Shown: positions 25,802-34,775 of the stretch, piece by piece
How the letters are laid out: the number at the start of each line of letters is the position of its first letter
How positions within the stretch are numbered: the stretch's first letter is position 1
NCBI GenBank assembly: GCA_035536185.1
Contig: DATLOM010000028.1
Span: forward strand, 4,928 to 68,927
Source of the DNA: GCA-2861595 sp035536185
GTDB lineage: Bacteria; Actinomycetota; Acidimicrobiia; Acidimicrobiales; GCA-2861595
Direction of reading: 5' to 3'
Length of the DNA: 64,000 nt
The notes under the pieces: model-generated
The model's input: the letters and a program-made list of their open reading frames with translations, nothing else
Databases searched by the model: none
What the model was told of the DNA's origin: nothing
Position numbers and translations under genes: made by a program

Positions 25802-28255
25802 TCAGAGCCGCTCCACGCCCACCACCTTCACCACCGCCTCGCCGGCTTCGACGCTGGCGGCGAGATCGACGATGGCGACGATGGCCCATTCGTGGAAGCC
25901 GGCTGGGTCGTCGAGGATCTGGCGGACCTTCCACTCGGTCGGCCCCTCCGTCACCTCCGAGAGCGAGGCCGCCCGCGCCGCGCCGCCGGTGCCGATCGAC
26001 TCGTGCTCGGCGAAGTACGGGGCCAGCGCCTCCTCCCATCGCGCCGGGGTCCAATCCGGGTAGAGCTCGGCGAGGGCGGAGTAACGGCGCCTGGCGGCCA
26101 GCTCGACCCGGCGGAACAGGGCGTTGCGCACCAGCACCAGGAACGCCCGGCGGTTGGCGGTCACCGGCGGCGGCGTGTCGTCGAGCGCCTCCACGGGGAC
26201 CGCGGCCGCTTCGGGATCGCGCAGCTGCTCCCACTCGTCGAGCAGCGAGCTGTCCACCTGGCGGACCAGCGTGCCCAGCCACTCGGCCAGGTCGTACAGC
26301 TCCTCGGTCTTGGCCTCTTCGGGCATCGTCTGGTTCAGCGCCTTGAAGGCGTCGCTCAGGTAGCGCAGCACCACGCCCTCCGAGCGGGCCAGCTGGTAGT
26401 AGCCGACGAAGTCGTTGAAGGTCATGGCCCGCTCGAACAGGTCGCGGGCCACCGACTTGGGCGACAGCGTGTGGTCGGCCACCCATGGGTGGCCCTGCCG
26501 GTACGAGTCGAAGGCCACCGCCAGCAGCTCGGCCAGCGGCTTCGGATAGGAGATCGATTCGAGGCGGGCCATTCGTTCCTCGTACTCGAGGCCCGCCGCC
26601 TTCATCTGGGCCACGGCCTCGCCTCTCGCCTTCGACTCCTGGGCGTAGAGGACCTGCGATGGGTCGTCGAGGGTGGACTCGATGATGGAGAGGGCGTCGA
26701 GGGCATAGGTCTCGGACTCCCTGTCCAGAAGGCTGAAAGCGGCCAGGGCGAAAGGACTGAGCGGCTGGTTGAGGGCGAAGTCGGCCTGCAGGTCCACCGT
26801 CACCCGCGTCGTGCGACCGGCGGAGTCGGGATCCGGCAGTCGCTCGACCACGCCGGCGGCGACCAGCGAGCGGTAGATCGAGATGGAGCGGCGGATGTGG
26901 CGGCGCTGGGCCGGGCGGTTCTCGTGGTTGTCCACCAGCAGGTCCCGCAACGCCGCGCAGCCGTCGCCGGGGCGGTCGAGGACGTTGAGCAACATGGAAT
27001 GGGACACGGCGAAGCTGGATGTCATCGTCTCGGGCTCGGCCGCCACCAGGCGCTCGAAGGTGGGCACGCCCCAGGAGACGAAGCCGTCCGGCGGCTTCTT
27101 GCGCACCACCTTGCGGCGGGCCTTCTCCTCGGGCCCGGCCTTGGCCAGCGCCCGCTCGTTCTCCACCACGTGCTCGGGCGCCTGCACCACGACCGTGCCG
27201 GCGGTGTCGTAACCCGCCCGCCCGGCCCGCCCGGCGATCTGGTGGAACTCGCGGGCGCTCAAGAGGCGGACCTTGGTGCCGTCGTACTTGCTGAGGGCGG
27301 TGAAGAGGACCGAGCGGATGGGGACGTTGATGCCGACCCCGAGGGTGTCAGTGCCGCAGATGACCTTGAGCAGCCCGGCCTGGGCCAGCCGCTCCACCAG
27401 CCGCCGGTACTTGGGGAGCATCCCGGCGTGGTGGACGCCGATCCCGTGGCGCACGAAGCGCGACAGGGTGCGCCCGAAGCCGGTGGTGAAGCGGAAGGCG
27501 CCGAGCAACTCGGCGATGGCGTCCTTCTCCTCGCGGGTGCAGACGTTGACGCTCATCAGCGCCTGGGCCCGCTCCACCGCCGCCGCCTGGGTGAAGTGCA
27601 CCACGTAGACGGGAGCCTGCTGGGTCGCCAGCAGCTCCTCGAGGGTCTCGTGCAGCGGGGTCGTGCGCCACGAGTAGTGGAGCGGCACCGGTCGGGTGGT
27701 GTTGGCCACCACCACGGTGGGGCGGCCGGTACGGCGGGTGAGATCCTCCCGGAACCGGGTGACGTCGCCGAGGGTGGCGGACATGAGCAGGAACTGCGCC
27801 CTGTTCAAGGTGAGAAGGGGCACCTGCCAGGCCCAGCCCCGGTCGGGGTCCGAATAGAAGTGGAACTCGTCCATCACCACCTGCTCGACGGTGGACGAGT
27901 GACCCTCGCGCAGGGCCATGTTGGCGAGGATCTCGGCGGTGCAGCAGATGATCGGGGCGCCGGCGTTGACGCTGGAGTCGCCGGTCATCATGCCGACGGA
28001 GTCGGTGCCGAAGACCCCGCACAGGTCGAAGAACTTCTCCGACACCAGGGCCTTGATCGGCGCCGTGTAGAAGGTGCGGCGCCCGGTGGCGAGGGCGGCC
28101 AGGTGGGCACCGACGGCCACCAGGCTCTTGCCCGAGCCGGTCGGAGTGCTCAGGATGACGTTGGCGCCGGAGACGATCTCGATGAGCGCCTCCTCCTGGG
28201 CCGGGTACAGGGTGAGGCCGCGCTCCCCGGCCCATCCGACGAAGGCGTCGAACAC
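25802..28255 (-). CDS. DEAD/DEAH-box helicase with DUF3516-type C terminus
   Basis: An 817-residue superfamily 2 helicase of the Ski2/Mtr4-like actinobacterial group. Motifs in order: Q-like LYPAQEEALIEI, Walker A TPTGSGKSL, APIKALV, DEFH box (VVMDEFHFYSD), SATLGD, YVVHFTQ, GTDTLGVGINVP, and QIAGRAGRAGYD. The second half matches the all-helical DUF3516 region. The start is the GTG at 28255; the frame stays open 30 codons upstream, ending in a stop, without ATG, GTG or TTG, so a CTG start cannot be excluded. It is presumably an RNA or nucleic-acid helicase. Confidence 0.93.
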   Translation of the reverse strand: MFDAFVGWAGERGLTLYPAQEEALIEIVSGANVILSTPTGSGKSLVAVGAHLAALATGRRTFYTAPIKALVSEKFFDLCGVFGTDSVGMMTGDSSVNAGAPIICCTAEILANMALREGHSSTVEQVVMDEFHFYSDPDRGWAWQVPLLTLNRAQFLLMSATLGDVTRFREDLTRRTGRPTVVVANTTRPVPLHYSWRTTPLHETLEELLATQQAPVYVVHFTQAAAVERAQALMSVNVCTREEKDAIAELLGAFRFTTGFGRTLSRFVRHGIGVHHAGMLPKYRRLVERLAQAGLLKVICGTDTLGVGINVPIRSVLFTALSKYDGTKVRLLSAREFHQIAGRAGRAGYDTAGTVVVQAPEHVVENERALAKAGPEEKARRKVVRKKPPDGFVSWGVPTFERLVAAEPETMTSSFAVSHSMLLNVLDRPGDGCAALRDLLVDNHENRPAQRRHIRRSISIYRSLVAAGVVERLPDPDSAGRTTRVTVDLQADFALNQPLSPFALAAFSLLDRESETYALDALSIIESTLDDPSQVLYAQESKARGEAVAQMKAAGLEYEERMARLESISYPKPLAELLAVAFDSYRQGHPWVADHTLSPKSVARDLFERAMTFNDFVGYYQLARSEGVVLRYLSDAFKALNQTMPEEAKTEELYDLAEWLGTLVRQVDSSLLDEWEQLRDPEAAAVPVEALDDTPPPVTANRRAFLVLVRNALFRRVELAARRRYSALAELYPDWTPARWEEALAPYFAEHESIGTGGAARAASLSEVTEGPTEWKVRQILDDPAGFHEWAIVAIVDLAASVEAGEAVVKVVGVERL

Positions 28256-28392
28256 GGCGTCGGCGTCCGCGCCGGCGGAGGCCGCTCGGGCCAGCGTGAT
28301 CAGCGTCAGCGGGACTGGCCGGCGGAAGCCGCGTCGACTGGGGCGAGCTTTCCGGCCATGGGCAGGAGCCTACGACCCGCTGGCGGCTGCCC

Positions 28393-28398
28393 TACCCT
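28393..28398 (+). promoter_or_regulatory. -10 box of a leaderless promoter (flavin reductase-like gene)
   Basis: TACCCT, 6 bases before the GTG at 28405, in the divergent gap with the helicase gene. Confidence 0.45.
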
Positions 28399-28404
28399 GA
28401 CCCG

Positions 28405-28902
28405 GTGAGCGTGGACCCCGAGCTGCTCAACCGGGTCACGTGGAAGATCCCCAACGCCCTGGCCCTCGTCGGGTCCCGCGCCGGCGACCGGCGCAACGCC
28501 ATGACGACGAGCTGGATCACCCAGCTGTCCATGGAGCCGGTGCTGATCGGCATCGGGGTCGACAACGACGCCGTCACCCACCGGCTGATAACCGAGGGGG
28601 GCTCGTTCACGGTGAACCTGTGGGACGCCGAGGACACCCGCGTGTTCGTCAAGTTCTCGAAGCCGGCGGTGGACGAGGACGGCACCCTGAACGGCCGGGC
28701 GGTGCGAGCGGCCACCACCGGGGCGCCGGTGTTCGAAGAAGCGCTGGCCTGGATCGACTGCGAGGTGCGCCACAGCCTCGACCTCGGCACCCACACTCTG
28801 TTCGTGGGCGAGGTGGTCGACGCCGCCATCAACGACGACGAGGCCAGGCCGGCGGCCATGGGCGACACCCGCATGAAGTACGGCGGCGTCAAGAGGCACT
28901 AG
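28405..28902 (+). CDS. Flavin reductase-like FMN-binding protein
   Basis: A 165-residue member of the flavin reductase-like domain family (split beta-barrel). It begins with VTWKIPNALALVGS, has the FMN-contact region AMTTSWITQLSMEP, GIGVDNDAVTHRLI, FTVNLWD, and ends in VGEVVDA and KYGGVKRH. It would reduce or bind FMN using NAD(P)H. The stop overlaps the next start by one base, so it is co-transcribed with an extradiol dioxygenase. The substrate or partner oxygenase is unknown. Confidence 0.86.
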   Translation: MSVDPELLNRVTWKIPNALALVGSRAGDRRNAMTTSWITQLSMEPVLIGIGVDNDAVTHRLITEGGSFTVNLWDAEDTRVFVKFSKPAVDEDGTLNGRAVRAATTGAPVFEEALAWIDCEVRHSLDLGTHTLFVGEVVDAAINDDEARPAAMGDTRMKYGGVKRH

Positions 28903-29795
28903 TGCCCGGTCCCGCCGCCCCGCCGATGCCGGCGGCCTTTCTCGGCCACGGCAGCCCCATGAACGCCCTGGAGACCAACCGCTACACCCAGGCGTGGCGA
29001 TCCTTCGGCGCCAGCGTGCCGAGGCCCACCGGCATCCTGGTGATCTCCGCCCACTGGTACGTCAACGCCACAGCGGTGACGGCCATGAGCCGGCCCCGCA
29101 CCATCCACGACTTCTACGGCTTCCCCCAGGAGCTGTTCGACGTGCAGTACCCGGCGCCGGGCGACGCCGACCTCGCCCTCGAGGTCACCGAGATCGCCAA
29201 GCCCACCTGGGTCGGCCTCGACCACGACAGCTGGGGCATCGACCACGGCACCTGGTCGGTGCTCGTCCACGCCTTCCCCGACGCCGACATCCCGGTGGTC
29301 CAGCTCTCCATCAACGCCGACAAGCCGTTCGACTACCACCTGGACCTGGGGGCCAAGCTCGCTCCGCTGCGGGACAAGGGCGTGCTCGTCATCGGCAGCG
29401 GCAACATCGTGCACAACCTGCGGCGCATCGACTGGTCGCGTCCCGAGGCCGCCTTCGACTGGTGCCGGCGCTTCGACGACGCCGCCCGCTCGCTGCTGGA
29501 GAGCGCTCCGGAGGAGGTGCCCGCCCTCCAGGGTCACGCCGACTTCGCCCATGCCGCGCCGACGCCCGACCACTTCATCCCGCTGCTGTACCTGGCCGGC
29601 CTCGCCGGCGCCGCCGGACGGCCGGCCCAGGTTCTCGTCGACGGCTACGCCATGGGTTCGCTGTCGATGGCCTCCTACACCCTCGACGGCGCAGGCGGCG
29701 CGGGCAACGGAGGGCGAGGCGGCGCCGGCGACCAGCGGCCGGCGGCGGCGCTTCCCGACCCGGAGATCGTCTCGCCCGAGGACGCCAACATCTGA
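28902..29795 (+). CDS. 4,5-DOPA dioxygenase-like extradiol dioxygenase
   Basis: A 297-residue LigB-type class III extradiol dioxygenase of the YgiD/DODA group. It has the metal ligands in FLGHGSPMNA and ISAHWYV, GLDHDSWGIDHGTW, GSGNIVHNLRRIDW, and HADFAHAAPTPDHFIPLLYL. It opens aromatic catechols with a non-haem metal. The GTG at 28902 overlaps the previous stop; the ATG at 28926 is an alternative start. The C-terminal tail after GSLSMASYTL is Gly-rich and likely disordered. Confidence 0.9.
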   Translation: MPGPAAPPMPAAFLGHGSPMNALETNRYTQAWRSFGASVPRPTGILVISAHWYVNATAVTAMSRPRTIHDFYGFPQELFDVQYPAPGDADLALEVTEIAKPTWVGLDHDSWGIDHGTWSVLVHAFPDADIPVVQLSINADKPFDYHLDLGAKLAPLRDKGVLVIGSGNIVHNLRRIDWSRPEAAFDWCRRFDDAARSLLESAPEEVPALQGHADFAHAAPTPDHFIPLLYLAGLAGAAGRPAQVLVDGYAMGSLSMASYTLDGAGGAGNGGRGGAGDQRPAAALPDPEIVSPEDANI

Positions 29796-29809
29796 CCCCT
29801 GCGGGTCGA

Positions 29810-31063
29810 CTAGTTACGGTGGGGCTGCAGGGCCAGGATGGCGATGTCGTCGCGCTGGTGGCTCCCGTCGAGCACCGCTTCGGCCACCGCCTTCACGGTC
29901 TCGGCCGCCGACAACCCACTGCACGAGGCGAGGATGCCGGCGAGCCCGTCGCGGCCGAGCTGGCGCCCCTGCACCATCGCCTCGGTGACGCCGTCGGTGT
30001 AGAGAACGAGGGTGTCGCCGGCGCGGAGCCGGACGGTGCGGTTGTGGAACGAGACGGCGGGCAACGTGCCCACGAGGGTCCCGTAGTCACCGACGGGATG
30101 GACGGTGCCGTCCTCGTCACGCAGGACCAGTGGGAGCGGGTGCCCGCCGCTGCCCACGGTGACGCTGAAATCGCGGCCATGGGGGCGGAGGCGGGCGTAG
30201 ATCAGCGTGCAGAAACGGGTGTCGTCGTGGCCGTCGTCGATGAGCAGCGTCTCGTTCAACACGGAGAGCACGTCGCTGGGGGCATCGTGGTCGACGGCAG
30301 CGGCCCGTAGCGCGTAACGGGCCGCGGCGGTGATGGTGGCGGCACGGGGGCCCTTGCCGCACACGTCGCCCATGGCGATACCCCAACCTTTCCGGGGCAG
30401 GGGGAACAGGTCGTAGAAGTCGCCGCCGATGCGCTCCCGCGCCGCCGGTTGGTAATGGGCGGCCACGTCGAGGCCCGGGATCCGGGGGAGGTGGGGCGGG
30501 AGGAGAGCGGCCTGGAGGGCCTCGGACAGCTCCTCGCTGCTCCGGCGCAGCTCCGTCTCGAACCCCACGGCCATGCGGGCGGCCAGGCGGAGCTCCAGCT
30601 CGTGGACGACCAGGAGGGCGAGATCGGTGAGTGTGGCCAGCTCCTCGTCGGTCAGCGTACGCGGCTGCTTGTCGATGACGCAGAGGGTGCCGAGGTTGTG
30701 GCCGTCGGCCATGGTCAGCGGGATGGCTGCGTAGAACCGCAAGCCGAACTCGCCGGCCACCAGTGGGTTGGCCAGCGCCACCGGATCGAGCCGGGCGTCC
30801 GGGAGCACGTAGGGCTCCGTCTGGAGGATGGCCGAAGCGCAGAGCCCCGGGCTTCGGGGGATGTCGGGGACGTCGATTCCGTGGTGGGACCTGAACCAGA
30901 TGCGGTCCTGGTCGACGATGCTCACGATGGCGATGGGAACCCGTAGCAACCGGGCCGCCAGCGCAGTGATGCGATCGAAGGTGCCGTCGACCGGGGCCTC
31001 GACCACGTCGTAGCGCTGCAGGGCGGCCAGACGCTCGCGCTCCAGGAGCTCTGCGGCCACCAC
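29810..31063 (-). CDS. GAF-domain PP2C/SpoIIE phosphatase
   Basis: A 417-residue serine phosphatase. An N-terminal GAF domain (residues about 20-165, RIWFRSHHGIDV, FYAAIPLTMADGHNLGTLCV) is followed by a SpoIIE/PP2C domain with GGDFYDLFPL, GIAMGDVCGKGPRAA and LYTDGVTEAM. These proteins typically reset anti-sigma or anti-anti-sigma partners after a signal binds the GAF domain. Start is a GTG with AAAGGA upstream; a second GTG follows directly. No sigma or anti-sigma gene is nearby. Confidence 0.91.
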   Translation of the reverse strand: MVAAELLERERLAALQRYDVVEAPVDGTFDRITALAARLLRVPIAIVSIVDQDRIWFRSHHGIDVPDIPRSPGLCASAILQTEPYVLPDARLDPVALANPLVAGEFGLRFYAAIPLTMADGHNLGTLCVIDKQPRTLTDEELATLTDLALLVVHELELRLAARMAVGFETELRRSSEELSEALQAALLPPHLPRIPGLDVAAHYQPAARERIGGDFYDLFPLPRKGWGIAMGDVCGKGPRAATITAAARYALRAAAVDHDAPSDVLSVLNETLLIDDGHDDTRFCTLIYARLRPHGRDFSVTVGSGGHPLPLVLRDEDGTVHPVGDYGTLVGTLPAVSFHNRTVRLRAGDTLVLYTDGVTEAMVQGRQLGRDGLAGILASCSGLSAAETVKAVAEAVLDGSHQRDDIAILALQPHRN

Positions 31064-31150
31064 GATCGTCCTTTCGCACCCAAGCTGGGTGCGAAGGAGT
31101 GTACGGCGGCGCCCGGATGACGGACAGGGCGGGTGCCCCGCCGTGCGGCC

Positions 31151-31531
31151 CTAGTCCTGCTTGCGGGCTATGGCCTGGCCCAGCTCGTACTTGGACATCG
31201 ACGAGCGGCCGGGGACACCGAGCCGCTTGGCCCGCTCGTAGAGCTCCTGCTTGGTATGGCCTTCGACGTCGACCCCGCCGGCAGAGCGACCACCGCTCGG
31301 GCCGCCCCTCTTGGCCCGCTCGTCGGACGGCCCCTTCTTCTTCTTGGGCTCCCAGTGGTCACCGACCTTCTCGAAGCTGTGCTTCAGCGAGGCGAAGGCG
31401 GTGCGGTGGGCCCGCTCCTCCGAGTCGTACTGCTCGTGAGCCGACTCGAGCGTCTTGGCGAAAGTGCGCCGAGCCTTGGCCGGCGACCTCTTGACCGTGC
31501 CCGGCAGGTCCTCCTTGGTGTCCTTCGGCAT
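31151..31531 (-). CDS. ChaB-like protein with Rho-N/SAP-like tail
   Basis: A 126-residue basic protein. The N-terminal part (MPKDTKEDLPGTVKRSPAKA, FAKTLESAHEQYDSEERAHR) matches ChaB-family proteins, a Lys-rich linker follows, and the last 35 residues (YERAKRLGVPGRSSMSKYEL) look like a Rho N-terminal or SAP-type nucleic-acid binding helix pair. The frame extends 24 codons upstream, but the ATG at 31531 is the family start. The role is unknown; a nucleoid or stress role is only a guess. Confidence 0.82.
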   Translation of the reverse strand: MPKDTKEDLPGTVKRSPAKARRTFAKTLESAHEQYDSEERAHRTAFASLKHSFEKVGDHWEPKKKKGPSDERAKRGGPSGGRSAGGVDVEGHTKQELYERAKRLGVPGRSSMSKYELGQAIARKQD

Positions 31532-31761
31532 CTGCGTTCCTCCTTGCCGCTGGCCGTTGGTTCGACATCGTCGGTACCCGATGCCGGTGCCGGCGACACG
31601 CAAGGGGCGCTAGACCGGCGGCCGCGGTCGGCGGCGCGCCGCCTTCCCGGGGCAGGCGTGAGCCGGGCCCATGGTGGGCAGACTCCTTCTGGCGTTGAGC
31701 ACGAGCGCCGCTGGAAGCTCTGCTACCGGGGTGCTGCGACGGCGCACCTGCTGGAGGAACT

Positions 31762-33879
31762 GTGCGCCGATACCTGGCGGTCTCAGCTGTTCTCGTCCTT
31801 ACGCTCTCGGCCTGCTCGAGCGCCCGCCCCACCCGTGCGGTCGACATCGACGTCCCCGACGGGTTCCGCATCGACGCCGTGGTCAAGGACCTCGCCGCCC
31901 CGACCATGGTGGCTTTCGACGACCAGGGCCGGATGCTGGTGGCCGAGTCCGGCTATCACGGCGGGGGAACAGCCCGGGTCTCGCGGGTGGAGGAGAACGG
32001 GGAGAAGACGGTCCTGGCCGGCGGCAACGCCTTCGGTGACGAGGTGCCGGTCACCGCCGTGGCTTTCGCCGGTGGTGTGATCTACGTGGCCCACGCCGGC
32101 ACCATCTCGGCCATAGACGAGCCCGGAAAGCTCCGCACGGTCGTCAGCGGCCTTCCCGGCCAGGGCGACCACCAGGCCAACCAGATCGTGTTCAAGGACG
32201 GCTTCCTGTACTTCACCGTGGGCACGGTTACCAACTCGGCAGTGGTCGGACCTGACAACGCCGTGTTCGGGTGGCTCAACAGCCCCAAGCTCCGCCAGCT
32301 CCACGACGTGCCCTGCCAGGACGTGGTGCTGACCGACGCCGTCTTCGATTCCGAGAACCCGCTGGGCAACGATCCCGAGCGGCAGAAGACCAGCCCCTAC
32401 TCCGCCTACGGAACGGTGCAGCCCGCCGGCGCAACCGTGGCCGGCAACCCCAAGTGCAACGGGTCCGTCCTCCGCGTGCGCCCCGACGGCTCCGGGTTGG
32501 AGATGGTGGCTTGGGGGCTGCGAAACCCCTACGGGCTGGAGCTCGGGCCCAACGGCGATCTCTACGCCACCATGCACGGCTTCGACGCCCGCGGGTCCCG
32601 CCCCATCGAGGACGCCTGGGACTGCTTCTACCGGATCGAGGCCGGCGCCTGGTACGGCTGGCCCGACTTCGCCTGTGACACGCCCGTGACCGACCAGCGC
32701 TTCTCGGTGCGGAACAAGCCGGCACCGAGGTTCCTCATCGCCAACCACCCGACGGAGTCCCCGCCGGCGCCGCTCGCCCGCTTCCACCCGCACGAGGCCA
32801 CCAACGGCTTCGCCTTCTCCCCCGGCGACGAATGGGGGGGCCCGGGCACCGCTTATGTCGCCCTCTTCGGCGACTTCACGCCGGCCACGGGCACTCTGGA
32901 CCGGCCCCGGGGGGTCAAGGTCGTCCGGGTCGACACCTCCACCGGCGAGATGAGCACTTTCCTCGAGAACAAGACCGAGGGGCAGGCCTCCCGGCACAGC
33001 GGCGGCGGCTTCGAGCATCCTTCCGACGTCACCTTCGGGCCCGACGGCGCCATGTACATCACCGACTGGAGCATCGCCCGGGTCAGCGAGAAGGGCCTGG
33101 TCCTCGAGCCGGACAGCGGCGTGATCTGGCGGGTGCGGCCCGGCAAGATGCCCAGCGCCTTCCCCGGTGGCACGAGCCTTTTATACGCCCTACTGGGGAT
33201 CGTCGCCCTGGCCGGCGCCACCGTGGCCGCCGGCATCGGCCGCCAACGCAGTCGCCGGCCGGTAGCAGGTCTTCTGGCCGGCGCCGCCGGAGGCCTGGTC
33301 ATGGGCGTGTTCACCATGGCCGTGGCCGCGCCGGCGCTCGACCTGCCGTGGCACGCACCACCCCGGGTGCAGGCCACGCTCGTGATGGGTCGCTCCGCGG
33401 TCGCCAACATCCTCGAGTTCGACCTGCTCCCCCTGTTGGTGGGCACCGGCGTCCTGCTCGTGCTGACCACCCTCGGCGGGTTCGCCTTTGCCGCCCTGGT
33501 CCGGGCGCAGTCCCGCCTGCGGATCGTGCTGGCGGCGACGCTGTTCGCCCTCACCGTGTGGGCCCTGCTGCAGTACGTCGGCTTCCCGCTCGTACAGCCC
33601 CTGATCACCGAGAAGGGCTTCACCCCCGAGTGGTACGCCCTGTCCTTCGGCGTCTACGGACTGGTCCTCGGCCTGCTCCTCGCCGCCTCCCCGGCGGCGG
33701 ACGACGATGGTGGCGATGGTGGCGGTGGTGGCCGTCGTGGTCGCGGCGGCGGCGGCATGGCCGTCGGCGCCGGCAGCATCGACAAGCGACAGGCGGCCCG
33801 ACCGGCGACCGGGGAACGGCCGCTTTCCCAGCAGGAGCGTCTGGAGGAGTGGCGCCGGCGGCGGGCCCAGGGCGGCTGA
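31762..33879 (+). CDS. Sorbosone/glucose dehydrogenase-like lipoprotein with membrane tail
   Basis: A 705-residue protein. A signal peptide with lipobox LSAC is followed by a six-bladed GSDH-type propeller (GLRNPYGLELGPNGDLYAT, SGGGFEHPSDVTFGPDGAMY). Cys pairs (PCQDV, PKCNG, WDCF, FACD) may form disulfides. Unlike plain soluble dehydrogenases, it continues after residue 470 with four or five membrane helices and a charged Gly/Arg tail ending GQ-rich and basic. GGAGGA lies upstream of the GTG. PQQ binding is not shown; no pqq genes are present here. Confidence 0.82.
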   Translation: MRRYLAVSAVLVLTLSACSSARPTRAVDIDVPDGFRIDAVVKDLAAPTMVAFDDQGRMLVAESGYHGGGTARVSRVEENGEKTVLAGGNAFGDEVPVTAVAFAGGVIYVAHAGTISAIDEPGKLRTVVSGLPGQGDHQANQIVFKDGFLYFTVGTVTNSAVVGPDNAVFGWLNSPKLRQLHDVPCQDVVLTDAVFDSENPLGNDPERQKTSPYSAYGTVQPAGATVAGNPKCNGSVLRVRPDGSGLEMVAWGLRNPYGLELGPNGDLYATMHGFDARGSRPIEDAWDCFYRIEAGAWYGWPDFACDTPVTDQRFSVRNKPAPRFLIANHPTESPPAPLARFHPHEATNGFAFSPGDEWGGPGTAYVALFGDFTPATGTLDRPRGVKVVRVDTSTGEMSTFLENKTEGQASRHSGGGFEHPSDVTFGPDGAMYITDWSIARVSEKGLVLEPDSGVIWRVRPGKMPSAFPGGTSLLYALLGIVALAGATVAAGIGRQRSRRPVAGLLAGAAGGLVMGVFTMAVAAPALDLPWHAPPRVQATLVMGRSAVANILEFDLLPLLVGTGVLLVLTTLGGFAFAALVRAQSRLRIVLAATLFALTVWALLQYVGFPLVQPLITEKGFTPEWYALSFGVYGLVLGLLLAASPAADDDGGDGGGGGRRGRGGGGMAVGAGSIDKRQAARPATGERPLSQQERLEEWRRRRAQGG

Positions 33880-33925
33880 CAGACGGCCCCGCGGCTCCGG
33901 TTACCACTGCCCTGACCCACAGCGG

Positions 33926-34765
33926 TCAGGTGCGGTTCAGCGCAGCGGCGGCGTAGGCGACGCGGACCGGCTCGCACCAGATGACGACGGATCGTATCTT
34001 GTCGGTGGGGATCTCCGCCGGCACGATGTAGTTCTGCGACCCGACCGTGGAGCGCAGGCCGGCTATCTGGACGTAGGGCGTCTCGACCACCTCGGCGCTC
34101 GTCTCCGGGCGGGGCGCCTCGCTCAACCAGACGAACAGGTCGGTGTTCTGGGTCACGTCGAACCCCTCGAACCGGAGCGCCCGGCGACCGTCCCCGAGCT
34201 GGTAGAGGCGGGCCGTCCCCTTGCCCTTCTTCTCCAGGTCGTAGAAGTCGCCGCTCCCCAGCACCTTGGCTGTTGCCATCTCCGGCAGGGCCGGTTCGTC
34301 CACCGGTGTGTCGACCTGCTGGTCGACGGTGAGCTTCCACGGGCCTGCCGCTTCGATCTGGAGCCGGCGGGGGCCCGTCTGGATGGCGTACCCCACGCCT
34401 TCTTCGGGGCACGAGCCCTGCACCAGCCGGGACTTCTTCAGCGCCGGCACCCCGGTGATGCTGATCGAGCCGGGGCCCTCACAGCTCCAGCGCACCCGCC
34501 ACTGGATGGCTCCGGCGGCGACGGTGAAAGGCTCGGTTGTATCTCCTTCTCGCCCGTCGAAGCTGGCCAGCTCCTCCCACCGGGGGGCGGCAGTCGGGCC
34601 CTTGGGTGCCGACGAAGGCGCCGCCGACGATGTAGCCGACGCGCCGCCGGGCTTCTCGGTGGCTTTGCCTCCATCGCCGCCGCTGCCGCCGCAGGAGGCG
34701 AGCAGCAGGATCAGGGCTACGGCCGTCGCCGCGGCGCGACGGTGACGGTAACGCACCCCGGTCAT
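33926..34765 (-). CDS. DM13-domain lipoprotein
   Basis: A 279-residue lipoprotein: basic start, hydrophobic signal and lipobox LASC, then a Ser/Pro/Lys linker. The middle (ELASFDGREGDTTEPFTV, VRWSCEGPG) is a domain seen in secreted actinobacterial proteins. The C-terminal DM13 domain has GSGDFYDL, RFEGFDVTQNTDLFVWLS, and a conserved Cys in VVIWCEPVRV. DM13 has been proposed to be a redox domain. The ATG at 34765 is used, 10 bases after the stop of the haloperoxidase-like gene, so the two form an operon. Confidence 0.85.
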   Translation of the reverse strand: MTGVRYRHRRAAATAVALILLLASCGGSGGDGGKATEKPGGASATSSAAPSSAPKGPTAAPRWEELASFDGREGDTTEPFTVAAGAIQWRVRWSCEGPGSISITGVPALKKSRLVQGSCPEEGVGYAIQTGPRRLQIEAAGPWKLTVDQQVDTPVDEPALPEMATAKVLGSGDFYDLEKKGKGTARLYQLGDGRRALRFEGFDVTQNTDLFVWLSEAPRPETSAEVVETPYVQIAGLRSTVGSQNYIVPAEIPTDKIRSVVIWCEPVRVAYAAAALNRT

Positions 34766-34775
34766 GGCCGGCGGG

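Noticed and set aside
25892..28408. 838-codon plus-strand open frame
   Set aside because: It is antisense to the helicase, shows no domain and has shadow-type composition.
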